Source: Pseudomonas farsensis (GTDB lineage: Bacteria > Pseudomonadota > Gammaproteobacteria > Pseudomonadales > Pseudomonadaceae). From it: a stretch of 64,000 nt of DNA. The DNA is taken from contig NZ_JABWRF020000001.1 of NCBI RefSeq assembly GCF_014268805.2, forward strand, positions 1,684,001-1,748,000. Reading direction: 5' to 3'. Positions 48,198-56,539 of the stretch are shown here, piece by piece (position 1 is the stretch's first letter; every line of letters begins with the position of its first letter). Position numbers and translations under genes: made by a program. A model generated the notes under the pieces. It was not told where the DNA came from. It searched no databases and saw only the letters and a program-made list of their open reading frames with translations.

Positions 48198-48503
48198 ATG
48201 CGAATCAGGGAAGAAACCTACTGGCAGTGGGCTGATGCACACTTGCATAGCCGCTGCCACGATGAAGAACTCAGCGATGGCACCAGCATAGATGTGCAGG
48301 TGCGGCTGTCGCGGCTGGGCGCCACCCAGCTGTTTCTGGGGATCTACGCACGAGGGGGCGGGGCGCTGCTCGAGGAGTACTACCCAGCTCGCCCAGGCGA
48401 AACCATGACCCGCGCGCTGGTATGGGGCGTCAACCGGGCACGCGCACTGGCCACGGGTGCATTGCCGCTGCCCAGCACATTGCCGCAAAGGCGCCAGGCA
48501 TGA
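48198..48503 (+). CDS. Hypothetical protein, 101 aa
   Basis: ATG 48198 opens a 101-residue protein with RIREETYWQWADAHLHSRCH and VRLSRLGATQLFLGIYARGG. No signal, membrane segment or family is recognised. A canonical hairpin terminator follows directly, overlapping the stop region. It stands alone. Confidence 0.68.
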   Translation: MRIREETYWQWADAHLHSRCHDEELSDGTSIDVQVRLSRLGATQLFLGIYARGGGALLEEYYPARPGETMTRALVWGVNRARALATGALPLPSTLPQRRQA

Positions 48504-48506
48504 AAA

Positions 48507-48529
48507 AGCCCGGCCTTTTGGGCCGGGCT
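48507..48529. terminator. Rho-independent-type terminator between convergent genes
   Basis: AGCCCGGCC (48507-48515) pairs with GGCCGGGCT (48521-48529) around TTTTG, preceded by an A-run on the plus strand (T-run on the minus strand). It sits between the convergent 101-residue and 110-residue genes. Confidence 0.8.
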
Positions 48530-48552
48530 GATGTGCTGTGCGAAAGGCCGGG

Positions 48553-48885
48553 TCAGTTCAAGGTTTCGATCACCTTCACTGCCTGATGCTCACAGGCGTC
48601 GGGCCATTCCTGTTGCAGGGTTTGCAGCACGCGGCCTACAAAACCGGTGTCGGCGGCTGCTTTCTTGCCGACGTAGCCTTGGCCGCGGCGGTACACCTTG
48701 AAGCGGGCGCGCATGCTCGGCATGTGCGATTCGAACTCGTCCTCGACCGTGTTAGGCGGCAGGCGGTCCAGACGGACTTCGCCAGACTGGCTAACCCACA
48801 GCAGGTGGTCGTCGAGGCTGTCCTTGCGTGCAGCGAACAGCTCAGCCAATTGGTCGATGGTTGGTTTGTCGTTCAAGTTCATCAT
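48553..48885 (-). CDS. Conserved hypothetical protein, 110 aa
   Basis: ATG 48885 (or the next codon, ATG 48882) gives a 110-residue acidic protein with DKPTIDQLAELFAARKDSLD and GEVRLDRLPPNTVEDEFES. Pseudomonas genomes carry such proteins, but I know no assigned function. There is no signal peptide. It is a single gene convergent with the 101-residue gene. Confidence 0.75.
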   Translation of the reverse strand: MMNLNDKPTIDQLAELFAARKDSLDDHLLWVSQSGEVRLDRLPPNTVEDEFESHMPSMRARFKVYRRGQGYVGKKAAADTGFVGRVLQTLQQEWPDACEHQAVKVIETLN

Positions 48886-49191
48886 AAAGCCCCCATTACG
48901 CTCATTTGTTGGTGAAGTTCGAAGGTGAAGTTCACATTGGCGCCACCTATGTAGCGCACTACCAAGGCTGCTACAGCAGCATTGCAACAGGGGCTTTCAC
49001 ACGCTGCCTTCTGGGCAGATTCCCTCTCCACGAACGGCCTGCGTTACCGCGCAAGCCGTCTGGAACACCCTTGCCACTGCTCCCGATCAGGGAGACGGCC
49101 TCATCATGCACAAGCTGTGAGAAAGGCGTCAATGGTTTTGTAGTGAATATTTTTAGTCACTACATCTTGTCGGACAATCCATCAGTGCCTA
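48886..49191. other. Intergenic region with a perfect inverted repeat
   Basis: No gene is seen in these 306 bases. A perfect 8-bp inverted repeat TGTAGTGA (49139-49146)/TCACTACA (49157-49164) has an AT-rich ten-base spacer (ATATTTTTAG). It could be an operator or a terminator for the GST gene, whose stop is 28 bases away. Confidence 0.45.
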
Positions 49192-49821
49192 TCAGACCAA
49201 ACCGTTGTCGCCGTGCTCGAGATAGCCTGGGCGTTCGCGCAGACGGGCGTGATAAGCCTCAAGCGCCGGCAGGTGCGGGCGCTCTGTCAGCGTGCGCCGC
49301 CAGCGGTTGAGCGACAGCCCGATCACCACATCGGCAAGGCTGAAATCGGCACCGGCAACGTAGGCACCGGTGGCCTGCAGGCGGCTTTCCAGCAGCTCCA
49401 TCCTGGCGTTCCACAACGCGCAGCCGGCAGCCAGCAGGTTGGGGTCCTGATGGGCCGGTGACTGGCGCGCCAGAGACATGAACGGGTAGCGCCAGGCGTC
49501 GTTGAGGTCGGTGGCCTGCCAGTCCAGCCACTGGTCCACGGCTGCGCGGGCGCGAGGGGCGGCCGGGTACAAGTGCGCGCCGCCGTGCTGGTTGGCCAGG
49601 TAGCGCAGGATGGTGTTGGACTCCCACAGCACGAAATAGCCATCGACGATGACTGGCACCATGGCGTTTGGGTTCAAGGCCAGGAAGGCAGGCGTGTCTG
49701 TGGGCTGAAAGCCGCTACCCCAGTCCTCGCGTTCGTAGCCCAGGCCTAGTTCGCTGCACGCCCACAACACCTTGCGCACGTTGATCGACGAGGCCTTGCC
49801 GAGAATCTTCAACATCTTCAT
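49192..49821 (-). CDS. Glutathione S-transferase family protein
   Basis: The 209-residue protein has an N-terminal thioredoxin-like domain (LKILGKASSINVRKVLWACSEL, NPNAMVPVIVDG, LWESNTILRYLA) and a helical C-terminal domain with GADFSLADVVIGLSLNRW. The Ser of SSIN may be the glutathione-activating residue. The substrate is unknown. It overlaps the AmpC stop by four bases (ATGA), so the two are co-translated. Confidence 0.9.
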   Translation of the reverse strand: MKMLKILGKASSINVRKVLWACSELGLGYEREDWGSGFQPTDTPAFLALNPNAMVPVIVDGYFVLWESNTILRYLANQHGGAHLYPAAPRARAAVDQWLDWQATDLNDAWRYPFMSLARQSPAHQDPNLLAAGCALWNARMELLESRLQATGAYVAGADFSLADVVIGLSLNRWRRTLTERPHLPALEAYHARLRERPGYLEHGDNGLV

Positions 49822-50957
49822 TGCTCCATGCTGGACAGAATGCGATAGGCGGCGCGTACGCGTGCCTCGTTGGGGTAGTTGCGGTTCGCCAGGATGACGA
49901 TGCCTACCTGCCGGGCTGGCACAAATGCGACATAGGCGCCAAAGCCATTGGTGGCGCCGGTCTTGTTGTACCAGGCGGCAGGCTCTGCGGGCAGCGCCGG
50001 GGTGATGGGGCGAGTGGCCTGGGGTTCCCGGATCATTGCCGCGCTGTTGCCGACAAGCAAGGTCTCCAGGCTGACCGGGTAGGGGTAGCGCTCCCAGCCC
50101 AGGCCTTGAGTCATGGCGCCCACTTCGAAATAACCGCCTTGGGTGATGGCAATTGCCTGGCGCACGGCGGCATCGCGCGGGGCGGGCTGCAGTTGCAACT
50201 GCACGAAGTGCAACAGGTCGCTGGCGCTGGTCTTGATGCCGTAGGCTTGCTCGGCGTAAGGGCCTGGCCCCACGCGCACGGGCTTGTTATCGGCGTCATA
50301 GCCTTGGGCATACAGCCCGCGGTCGTTTGCCGGTACTTCCAGCCAGGTGTGCTGCAGGCCTAGGCGCGGCAGCACATTCTCTGTCATCACCTGGGCGAAA
50401 GGTTGTTGCTGGGCACGGGCAGCCAAGTCGCCAAACAGCCCCAGGCTCGGGTTGGAATAGCAACGCTGGCTGCCGCGCTCGCTACGTCGCTGCCAGTGTT
50501 GGAAAAAGGCCAATGTCTGCTCTGGCGTCTGCACCGTATCGGGGAACTGCAAGGGCAGGCAGTCGCCGCTGTACGCGCCAAGCTCACGCACCGTGGCACT
50601 GCCAATGGCGCTGCCGGCCAGGGCTGGCTGGTATTGGCTGGCGGGGGCATCGAGGTCCAGCTTGCCTTCGACGCTGGCCATGGCAACAAGGGTGGCGGTG
50701 AAGATCTTGCTCACCGAACCCACCTCGAACAGCGTATCGCGGGTCACCGCGACCTTGTCGCGCTTGCTGGCCCAGCCGTAGTTGAAATAGTGGGCCTGGC
50801 CGTTGTCGTAGATCGCAACTGCCATGCCGGCAATGCCATGTTCGCGCATCAGCGGCTCAATGGCCGCATCGACCTCGCTTTGCAGGTCGGCGGCCAGCAG
50901 CGGCGGGGCAGCCAGCACTGCGGCAAGGGCTAGCAGCATGGCGTTGGGGCGGGGCAT
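49818..50957 (-). CDS. ampC: Class C beta-lactamase (AmpC family)
   Basis: ATG 50957 gives 379 residues. A signal peptide (MLLALAAVLAAPPLLA) is followed by the catalytic set of class C enzymes: SVSK (SxxK, in FEVGSVSKIF), YSN (in CYSNPSLG) and KTG (in NKTGATNGFG). It hydrolyses cephalosporins. No AmpR gene is adjacent, so expression is not classically inducible from here. Its stop overlaps the GST start, an unusual coupling. Confidence 0.93.
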   Translation of the reverse strand: MPRPNAMLLALAAVLAAPPLLAADLQSEVDAAIEPLMREHGIAGMAVAIYDNGQAHYFNYGWASKRDKVAVTRDTLFEVGSVSKIFTATLVAMASVEGKLDLDAPASQYQPALAGSAIGSATVRELGAYSGDCLPLQFPDTVQTPEQTLAFFQHWQRRSERGSQRCYSNPSLGLFGDLAARAQQQPFAQVMTENVLPRLGLQHTWLEVPANDRGLYAQGYDADNKPVRVGPGPYAEQAYGIKTSASDLLHFVQLQLQPAPRDAAVRQAIAITQGGYFEVGAMTQGLGWERYPYPVSLETLLVGNSAAMIREPQATRPITPALPAEPAAWYNKTGATNGFGAYVAFVPARQVGIVILANRNYPNEARVRAAYRILSSMEQ

Positions 50958-51104
50958 GGGCAGTGGTCCTTGTGTCAGCGGCAGGGCAGTTGCCGACCAT
51001 AGCGCCGGTATCGGCCCCAAACAAGGCCGCGATGGCTCTCCCGTGGCGTATTCAAGGCGTGTAGCATTCGCCCCCGCCACCCTTCAACGGACTGAAACCC
51101 ACCC

Positions 51105-51320
51105 ATGAACGACTACCCTTTGCACAGCTACCTGGCCATGTTGGCCGACCGCGACCTGTTCGGCAGCCTGGCGCTGTTCAACCTGGCGGTGTTGATTGCC
51201 GGCCTTTACGGGCCGCTGCGCCGGGCGCGGGCGTACCGCGTGCTGTGCGTGCTGGCCATGTTGTGCATGCCGGTGTTGCATGCCGTGGGCACCTATTACC
51301 TCAACCAGCGGGTGGCCTGA
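51105..51320 (+). CDS. Small membrane protein, 71 aa (cluster gene 1)
   Basis: Two hydrophobic segments (LFGSLALFNLAVLIAGLYG and VLCVLAMLCMPVLHAVGTYY) flank an Arg-rich loop. There is no known family. Its stop TGA (51318-51320) shares its A with the ATG of the next gene, so the two are coupled. It heads a run of five coupled or tightly spaced genes ending with a methyltransferase. Confidence 0.75.
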   Translation: MNDYPLHSYLAMLADRDLFGSLALFNLAVLIAGLYGPLRRARAYRVLCVLAMLCMPVLHAVGTYYLNQRVA

Positions 51321-51733
51321 TGACAGCGTTGGCATTGCGGGCCAAGGCGTGTTTCGTACGTATGCCGTGGTTGGCTCGGGCGGCTGGCCATGTGCTGGCG
51401 TGCATTGCCTACCCACTCCTGTGGGGCCTGGCCTGGGATATCTACACCGGCATCTACGGTGTGCCACGGCGCACCGGCTATGCCTTGGGCATGACCCTGC
51501 ATTTTTTGCTCAACCTCTTCGTGGTGCTTAACCTGGCGCTGATTTTCGTCAGTAACCTCAAGGCGCGCCTGGTCGCCACTGTGCTGATGACCGCGCTGGT
51601 GCTCGTCTGGCTGTTGCCTGACCACCCTCTGCGCGGCACGCTGACCGCAGGGCTCAATGGTGGCCTGATGTTGCTCGCCGTTGCACTGGATATCGCCTAC
51701 CGCGCCATGTTGCGCCCCAGGGAGCCGCGATGA
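51320..51733 (+). CDS. Membrane protein, 137 aa (cluster gene 2)
   Basis: ATG 51320 overlaps the previous stop (TGATG). Four hydrophobic segments are visible (LACIAYPLLWGLAWDIYTG, LHFLLNLFVVLNLALIFVS, LVATVLMTALVLVWLLP, GGLMLLAVALDIAYRAML). No family is recognised. Its stop overlaps the ATG of the next gene (ATGA at 51730-51733). Confidence 0.75.
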   Translation: MTALALRAKACFVRMPWLARAAGHVLACIAYPLLWGLAWDIYTGIYGVPRRTGYALGMTLHFLLNLFVVLNLALIFVSNLKARLVATVLMTALVLVWLLPDHPLRGTLTAGLNGGLMLLAVALDIAYRAMLRPREPR

Positions 51734-52161
51734 CCCTCCGCCGTAAACTGATCCTCTGGTTGCAAGCCGTTGCGGTTTTGCATCTGCTGGGTGGCCTGCT
51801 GCTGACCTGGGCCGGCAATACAGGCCTGCTCAGCGGTTACCTGCTGTCGCTTGAGCTGGCGTTCTGGGGCCAGGCGGCGCCGGCAGCGGGCCACAGCCAG
51901 CAAGTCTGGTGGGTGGCACTGTTTGGGGCCACGCTGCAAAGCTACGCGTTGTACATGCTGGCGCTGGTCCGGCTGGCCGACCGCTACCGCAGCAGCGCCG
52001 CCTGGGGCTGGCTGATGGCTGGCCTGTTGCTGTGGGCGCCACAGGACATCGTGGTGTCGTTGCAGGTGGGCATGTGGTCGCACCTGCTGGTCGACGGCCT
52101 GGCACTGCTGGCCTTGCTGCCACCGCTTTACTGGTTGCGCCGCCATGACCGTGTCGCCTGA
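51730..52161 (+). CDS. Membrane protein, 143 aa (cluster gene 3)
   Basis: Four hydrophobic segments start LILWLQAVAVLHLLGGLLLT. The last lies in LLVDGLALLALLPPLYWL. ATG 51730 overlaps the preceding stop. The gene for the large fusion protein begins inside its 3' end or just after it. There is no family match. With the two preceding proteins it may form a membrane complex. Confidence 0.75.
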   Translation: MTLRRKLILWLQAVAVLHLLGGLLLTWAGNTGLLSGYLLSLELAFWGQAAPAAGHSQQVWWVALFGATLQSYALYMLALVRLADRYRSSAAWGWLMAGLLLWAPQDIVVSLQVGMWSHLLVDGLALLALLPPLYWLRRHDRVA

Positions 52162-54625
52162 GCCAAAGGATGTGATCGTGCCGATGAGCAAGCCCTTGAT
52201 GTACCTGCTGGCCGGTAACGGCAGTGCCGCCGATTGGTGGGACGACGCGTTGGTGCATTTTCACACGTACCGGGTGCAGCCATTGGAGCTGCCGGGGTTC
52301 GGCGATAACCCGCAGCCGCCTTGTGATGACCTGGGGGGCTACGCCGATGCGCTACTGGCGCTGACCGAGCCTGGGCAGGCGATCATGGCCGTGGGGGTCG
52401 GCGGGCTGATCGTGCTGCACGCCCTGCAACGGCGCCCTGGGCACTTCGCGCGCAGTGTGCTGCTGGCGCCAGTGGGGGCGTTTTTGTGGCAGCGCAGGCT
52501 GCCGGCACTGATGTCGCCGCGGCCTTTGCGTACGGCCATTCATTGGTTGTTGAGCCACTATCCAGAGCGGTTTGCCCATAAGTTTTCACGCCTGCGCTGG
52601 ACCCCTGGGCAATACCTGCGCATGGGGCGCGGTTATGCGCGGTGCCGTGCGTTTGTGCCGTCCTGGGAGCAGTTGCGAGCGGACAACGCGCTGACCCTGC
52701 TTGAGTGGGTGACAGACCCGGTCGAGTTGGTCTGGGGAGACCAGGACAGGCTGCTGGGCATTGCCCAGGCTGCGGCGTGGTCGGCAATCCTTGCGCGGGC
52801 AGACCTGCGGGTAAGCTTGCAACCTGGCTGGGGGCATTATCCGTGGATCGATGCACCCGCAACCTTTGCCGCTTGGCTGGACTCGGCTGAGGCCGGCTTC
52901 GTCGCCCACACCAAGGGCGGGCGGCTGCGTCTGGCGCAGCTTGCCGGGCAGCCGGTGCCGCAGGCGCTGACCTTGGAAGACCCTGCCGACCCGCGTTTGA
53001 GCGCGTTGCTTGCAGCCACGCCCGGCGTCACTTGGGCGGTGCGCTCATCGAGCTACGGCGAGGATCAAGCCGATGCCGCCAATGCAGGCCTTAGCACCAC
53101 CTACCTGCGTGTGCCCGCCGTTGAAGTGGCGCCACGGGTCGCCGACCTGCGTGGCATGGGCGTCGAAGAAGTCGTGGTGCAGCGCTTTATCAACCCGCAG
53201 GTCTCCGGCATTGCCTTCGTGCGCCACTTGGCCGTTGAGCTGGAATGGGTCGAAGGCCACCTTGAGGCGCTTGCTGATGGCCGTGCTTCGCCGCAGCGCG
53301 CGGTCCTTTCACGCCTTGGCAGCGCATGGCAGAGCGGGCGCTTTGCAACGCTGCAGGGTTTGAGCGCAGAGCGGCTGTGGGGCTTCCTGCAAGGTGTGCT
53401 CAAGGTGTTTCATTACGTGCCCGGCGATGTCGAGTGGGCGTGGGATGGCCAACAGCTGTGGCTGCTGCAATACCGCCCGATCAGCGAACACGGCTGGCGT
53501 CGCCACCTGACGGCGGCCAATATCGGCGAAATTCTGCCGCCGCAACCCAGCCGTTTCGTCGAATATGCCCAGCGCCGCGCTGCCGCCAGTATTCCCGCGG
53601 TGATGGCGCGTTGGGACAGCCGTGTCTTGCAGGACAATGAACCCTTCACGGCGCTGTATGACGGCGCCTCCTACATCAACAACGATCTGTTCCTGGCCCG
53701 TCTGGCTGACTGGGGCATCGCCTCGGCCAGCTATGCCGGTGAGGTGGGCGGGGCCGCGCCGCATCTGCCTTGGCGCCCGTTGCGCCTGCTCAGGGCTGCG
53801 CCGCGCTTGCTGCGCATGCAGCACAAGGCGCGTGCGCACCTGCAAACGCTCGCGCCTGGCTTGCAGCGTTTCGACCAGGAGCTGGCACAACTGTGCAAGG
53901 ACGGCGCCGATGGCCAGCAGTTGGCTGATTGGTTCTGCCGCTTCTACGTGTTCGTGGTACAGGGCAACCTGTGCATCGCTACTGCGCTTGCCAGCAGCGG
54001 CGGGCCGTTGCTTGGGCGACCGCCAACCGCTTATGACAATGTGCATCAGCAGCCCCACCGCCTGCCGTGGGAGACCGACCCGGCCACGCCACGCCCGGTG
54101 ACTGCAGAACTGCCACTGCAAGCGCTGCCGGCGTGGCCGCGCCGGGCGAGGCTTGCCCATCGCCTGGGCCTGCCGGGCATGCGCGGCTACTACTTGCAGG
54201 TGCGTGAGTGGTACCGCGACAACCTCATGCGCATCTTCATGCGCCTGCACCACGCCATGCCCCAGGCCGACCGAGGGTACTGGTTCGGCCCGCATCCGCA
54301 GGCGCGCAGCCGCACCGGCAGTTTCTGGCAGGACGGGCGCGACGGCGCCGAGCAGGCCAGCGGCTTCATGATCTACCCGGGCCAGGTGCAAGGCGTTCTG
54401 GGCCAGGACATCCTGCTTGAGGATGCCCTTGATCCGGGCCGGCATGCCGACTACCAGGCGGCTCGGGCGGTGATCGCGCGCATGGGCGGGCGTTTGTCCC
54501 ATGGCTCCACGCTGCTGCGCGAGTTGCGCAAGCCCTCGGCGGTGCTGCCACAGGTTGACGCCAGTTGGGTTGGGCGTGAAGTGCTGTACCGCGACGGTGA
54601 ACTGCATTTGCTGGGCGATCAGTGA
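52145..54625 (+). CDS. Alpha/beta-hydrolase-fold / PEP-synthase-type ATP-grasp / phospho-His domain protein (RPH-like)
   Basis: The 826-residue protein has three parts. Residues about 15-250 are an alpha/beta-hydrolase fold with Asp (VELVWGDQD) and His (GWGHYPWIDAP) retained, but the GxSxG nucleophile is replaced (AVGVGGL, residues 82-88), so hydrolysis is doubtful. Residues about 295-445 are a PPDK/PEP-synthase ATP-grasp (AVRSSSYGEDQADAANAG, VVVQRFINPQVSG, DVEWAWDGQQLWLLQYRPI). A variable middle follows, then a swivelling domain with His786 in GGRLSHGSTLLRELRKPSAV. This resembles rifampin phosphotransferase, which uses ATP, a variable acceptor domain and a carrier His. The acceptor here is unknown. 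ATG 52145 overlaps gene 3; GTG 52178 has the better AAGGA spacing and is a fair alternative. Confidence 0.8.
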   Translation: MTVSPEPKDVIVPMSKPLMYLLAGNGSAADWWDDALVHFHTYRVQPLELPGFGDNPQPPCDDLGGYADALLALTEPGQAIMAVGVGGLIVLHALQRRPGHFARSVLLAPVGAFLWQRRLPALMSPRPLRTAIHWLLSHYPERFAHKFSRLRWTPGQYLRMGRGYARCRAFVPSWEQLRADNALTLLEWVTDPVELVWGDQDRLLGIAQAAAWSAILARADLRVSLQPGWGHYPWIDAPATFAAWLDSAEAGFVAHTKGGRLRLAQLAGQPVPQALTLEDPADPRLSALLAATPGVTWAVRSSSYGEDQADAANAGLSTTYLRVPAVEVAPRVADLRGMGVEEVVVQRFINPQVSGIAFVRHLAVELEWVEGHLEALADGRASPQRAVLSRLGSAWQSGRFATLQGLSAERLWGFLQGVLKVFHYVPGDVEWAWDGQQLWLLQYRPISEHGWRRHLTAANIGEILPPQPSRFVEYAQRRAAASIPAVMARWDSRVLQDNEPFTALYDGASYINNDLFLARLADWGIASASYAGEVGGAAPHLPWRPLRLLRAAPRLLRMQHKARAHLQTLAPGLQRFDQELAQLCKDGADGQQLADWFCRFYVFVVQGNLCIATALASSGGPLLGRPPTAYDNVHQQPHRLPWETDPATPRPVTAELPLQALPAWPRRARLAHRLGLPGMRGYYLQVREWYRDNLMRIFMRLHHAMPQADRGYWFGPHPQARSRTGSFWQDGRDGAEQASGFMIYPGQVQGVLGQDILLEDALDPGRHADYQAARAVIARMGGRLSHGSTLLRELRKPSAVLPQVDASWVGREVLYRDGELHLLGDQ

Positions 54626-54688
54626 TTACGCCTTGTGCCCGGCCCCCAGGCCTCGGCACACTGGCGCTCCCTCGCGAAGGAGCACGGC

Positions 54689-55441
54689 ATGGCACTTGCG
54701 AAAGCTGATTTCACCACGCGCTTGCTGCAGGACGCGCAGATCGGCCCAGGCATGCGTGTGCTCGATGTCGGCTGTGGCAGTGGTGATGTCAGTTGGTTGC
54801 TGGCACGCCTGGTGGGGCTTGATGGTGCTGTGGTCGGTATCGACCAGGCTGAATCCGCGCTGTATCAGGCGCGGCAGCGGCAGACGCCCAAGGGCGCCAG
54901 GCCGCCTGAGTTCATCGCCTGCGACCTGCATGCGCTGCCAGCCAGCCTTGGGCTGTTCGACGCCATCGTCGGGCGCCGGGTGCTGATGTATCAGGCGGAC
55001 CCGGTGAAGGCTGTGCGCGGTTTGGCCAAGTACCTGCTGCCCGGTGGGGTGATGGTCTTCCAGGAACATGACAGCACCCTCACGCCGGCCAGCCTTGCAC
55101 CGTTCCCGCTGCACCGCAAAGCGCAAAAATGGCTGCAGGGCATGCTGGCCAAAGAGGGCGCCGACCTGCATATCGGCTTCAACCTTCAGCCTGTTTTTGC
55201 CGATGCCGGGCTGGACATCGAAGACCTGCGCGCCGAGGCGCTGGTGCAAACCCCCGAAATTGCCTACGCCTTGGCTGACATCGTCCGGGCATGCCTGCCG
55301 CGCATCATCGCCCATGGTGTGGCGACGGCGCGGCAAGTAGCGATTGATACCCTGCAGGCGCGCCTCGATGCGGAGCGCCGTCAGTCCAAGGGTATCTACA
55401 TCGGTGACATGGCCTTTGGGGTGGTTGCGCGCAAACGCTGA
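54689..55441 (+). CDS. SAM-dependent methyltransferase (cluster gene 5)
   Basis: The 250-residue protein from ATG 54689 has SAM motif I VLDVGCGSGDVSWLLARL, then IDQAESALYQAR and FDAIVGRRVLMYQ, with a C-terminal helical part typical of small-molecule methyltransferases. An AAGGAG lies six bases upstream; GTG 54635 gives a longer but weaker alternative (268 residues). It lies 9-63 bases after the kinase fusion gene, so probably acts in the same pathway. Confidence 0.85.
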   Translation: MALAKADFTTRLLQDAQIGPGMRVLDVGCGSGDVSWLLARLVGLDGAVVGIDQAESALYQARQRQTPKGARPPEFIACDLHALPASLGLFDAIVGRRVLMYQADPVKAVRGLAKYLLPGGVMVFQEHDSTLTPASLAPFPLHRKAQKWLQGMLAKEGADLHIGFNLQPVFADAGLDIEDLRAEALVQTPEIAYALADIVRACLPRIIAHGVATARQVAIDTLQARLDAERRQSKGIYIGDMAFGVVARKR

Positions 55442-55547
55442 AATCATTAGTGCGGGCAGTGCACGAATGATCTGCAGCAGCCCTGATTGTTCGCTTTGGT
55501 GCAGCAGCCTAGGCTGAGCCCACTGATCGAACGTTGAGGAAACCACC

Positions 55548-56522
55548 ATGGCAAAGCGAATCGTGCTGCAGCAAACCGGCGGCGTTGAAGTGTTGCAGTT
55601 GCAGGACACCCCCGTTCAGCAGCCCGGCCCCGGCGAAGTCTGGCTGGAGCAGAGTGCTATCGGCGTCAACCCGCTGGACGTCCTGCAGCGCAAGGGCGGT
55701 GCGGCATTGCCCTTGCCTTGCGGGCTGGGCCTTGAAGGGGCAGGCCGGGTAAGCGCAGTAGGCGCTGGCGTGACAAGCGTGCAGGCCGGTGACCGGGTGG
55801 GTTACGCCACCGGGCCTGTGGGTGGCTACGCCAGTGGCCGGCTGTTTCCGGCCGAGCGCCTGGTGAAGCTGCCCGATGGGGTGAGCGACGAGCAGGCAGC
55901 GGCGGTGTTGTTCAAGGGCATTACTGCGCAATACCTGCTGACCAGCACCTACCCGGTCGGGCCCGGTACGCGGGTGTTGATCTACGGCGCGGCCGGTGCG
56001 CTGGGGCAGTTGATGGTGCCGTGGGCCAAGCACCTTGGGGCAAGCGTGATCGGTGTGGTATCGCGCCCGCAAAGCGTTGCCCGCGCCCAGGCCGCCGGTT
56101 GCGACCATGTGCTGGTGTTCGACGCGGTGACCTTGGCCGCGCAAGTGCGCGAGCTGACTGCGGGGCAGGGTGTGGACGTGGTTTACGACAGCGTTGGCCG
56201 AGTCTCGCTGGAAGCTTCCCTCGACAGCCTGCGCCCGCGCGGCTTGCTGGTGTCCTTAGGGGGCACCTCGGGCGCACCCGCCGCCATCGCGATGGCGACC
56301 CTCAACGCCAAGGGCTCGTTGTTTGTCACCCGGCCCTCCCTGGCCGCCCATACCCGCACGCCCGAGGAATACCAGGCCCGTGCAAGCGAGGTGCTGGCAG
56401 CGCTGGGCGCAGGTATCATCCAGGCGCGCATCTGGCGTAGCTACCCGTTGGCCGACGCTGCCCGGGCCCATGAGGACCTGGAGCAGGGGCGAACCGAAGG
56501 CGCGCTGATTCTCACCCCCTGA
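55548..56522 (+). CDS. Zinc-independent quinone oxidoreductase (Qor, MDR family)
   Basis: The 324-residue protein is a medium-chain reductase with GVNPLDVLQRKGGAALPLPC at the N-terminus and the NADPH fold VLIYGAAGALGQLMVPWAKHLGASVIG. It lacks the structural zinc cysteines, as quinone oxidoreductases do. It reduces quinones or enones with NADPH. A GAGGAAACCACC precedes the ATG. The LysR gene follows at 17 bases, so both may be co-transcribed. Confidence 0.92.
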   Translation: MAKRIVLQQTGGVEVLQLQDTPVQQPGPGEVWLEQSAIGVNPLDVLQRKGGAALPLPCGLGLEGAGRVSAVGAGVTSVQAGDRVGYATGPVGGYASGRLFPAERLVKLPDGVSDEQAAAVLFKGITAQYLLTSTYPVGPGTRVLIYGAAGALGQLMVPWAKHLGASVIGVVSRPQSVARAQAAGCDHVLVFDAVTLAAQVRELTAGQGVDVVYDSVGRVSLEASLDSLRPRGLLVSLGGTSGAPAAIAMATLNAKGSLFVTRPSLAAHTRTPEEYQARASEVLAALGAGIIQARIWRSYPLADAARAHEDLEQGRTEGALILTP

Positions 56523-56539
56523 GCCACACGAGCCTTGCC

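Noticed and set aside
53309..54607. 432-codon minus-strand frame opposite the dikinase fusion
   Set aside because: The plus strand carries ATP-grasp and phospho-His motifs; the minus frame does not resemble any family.
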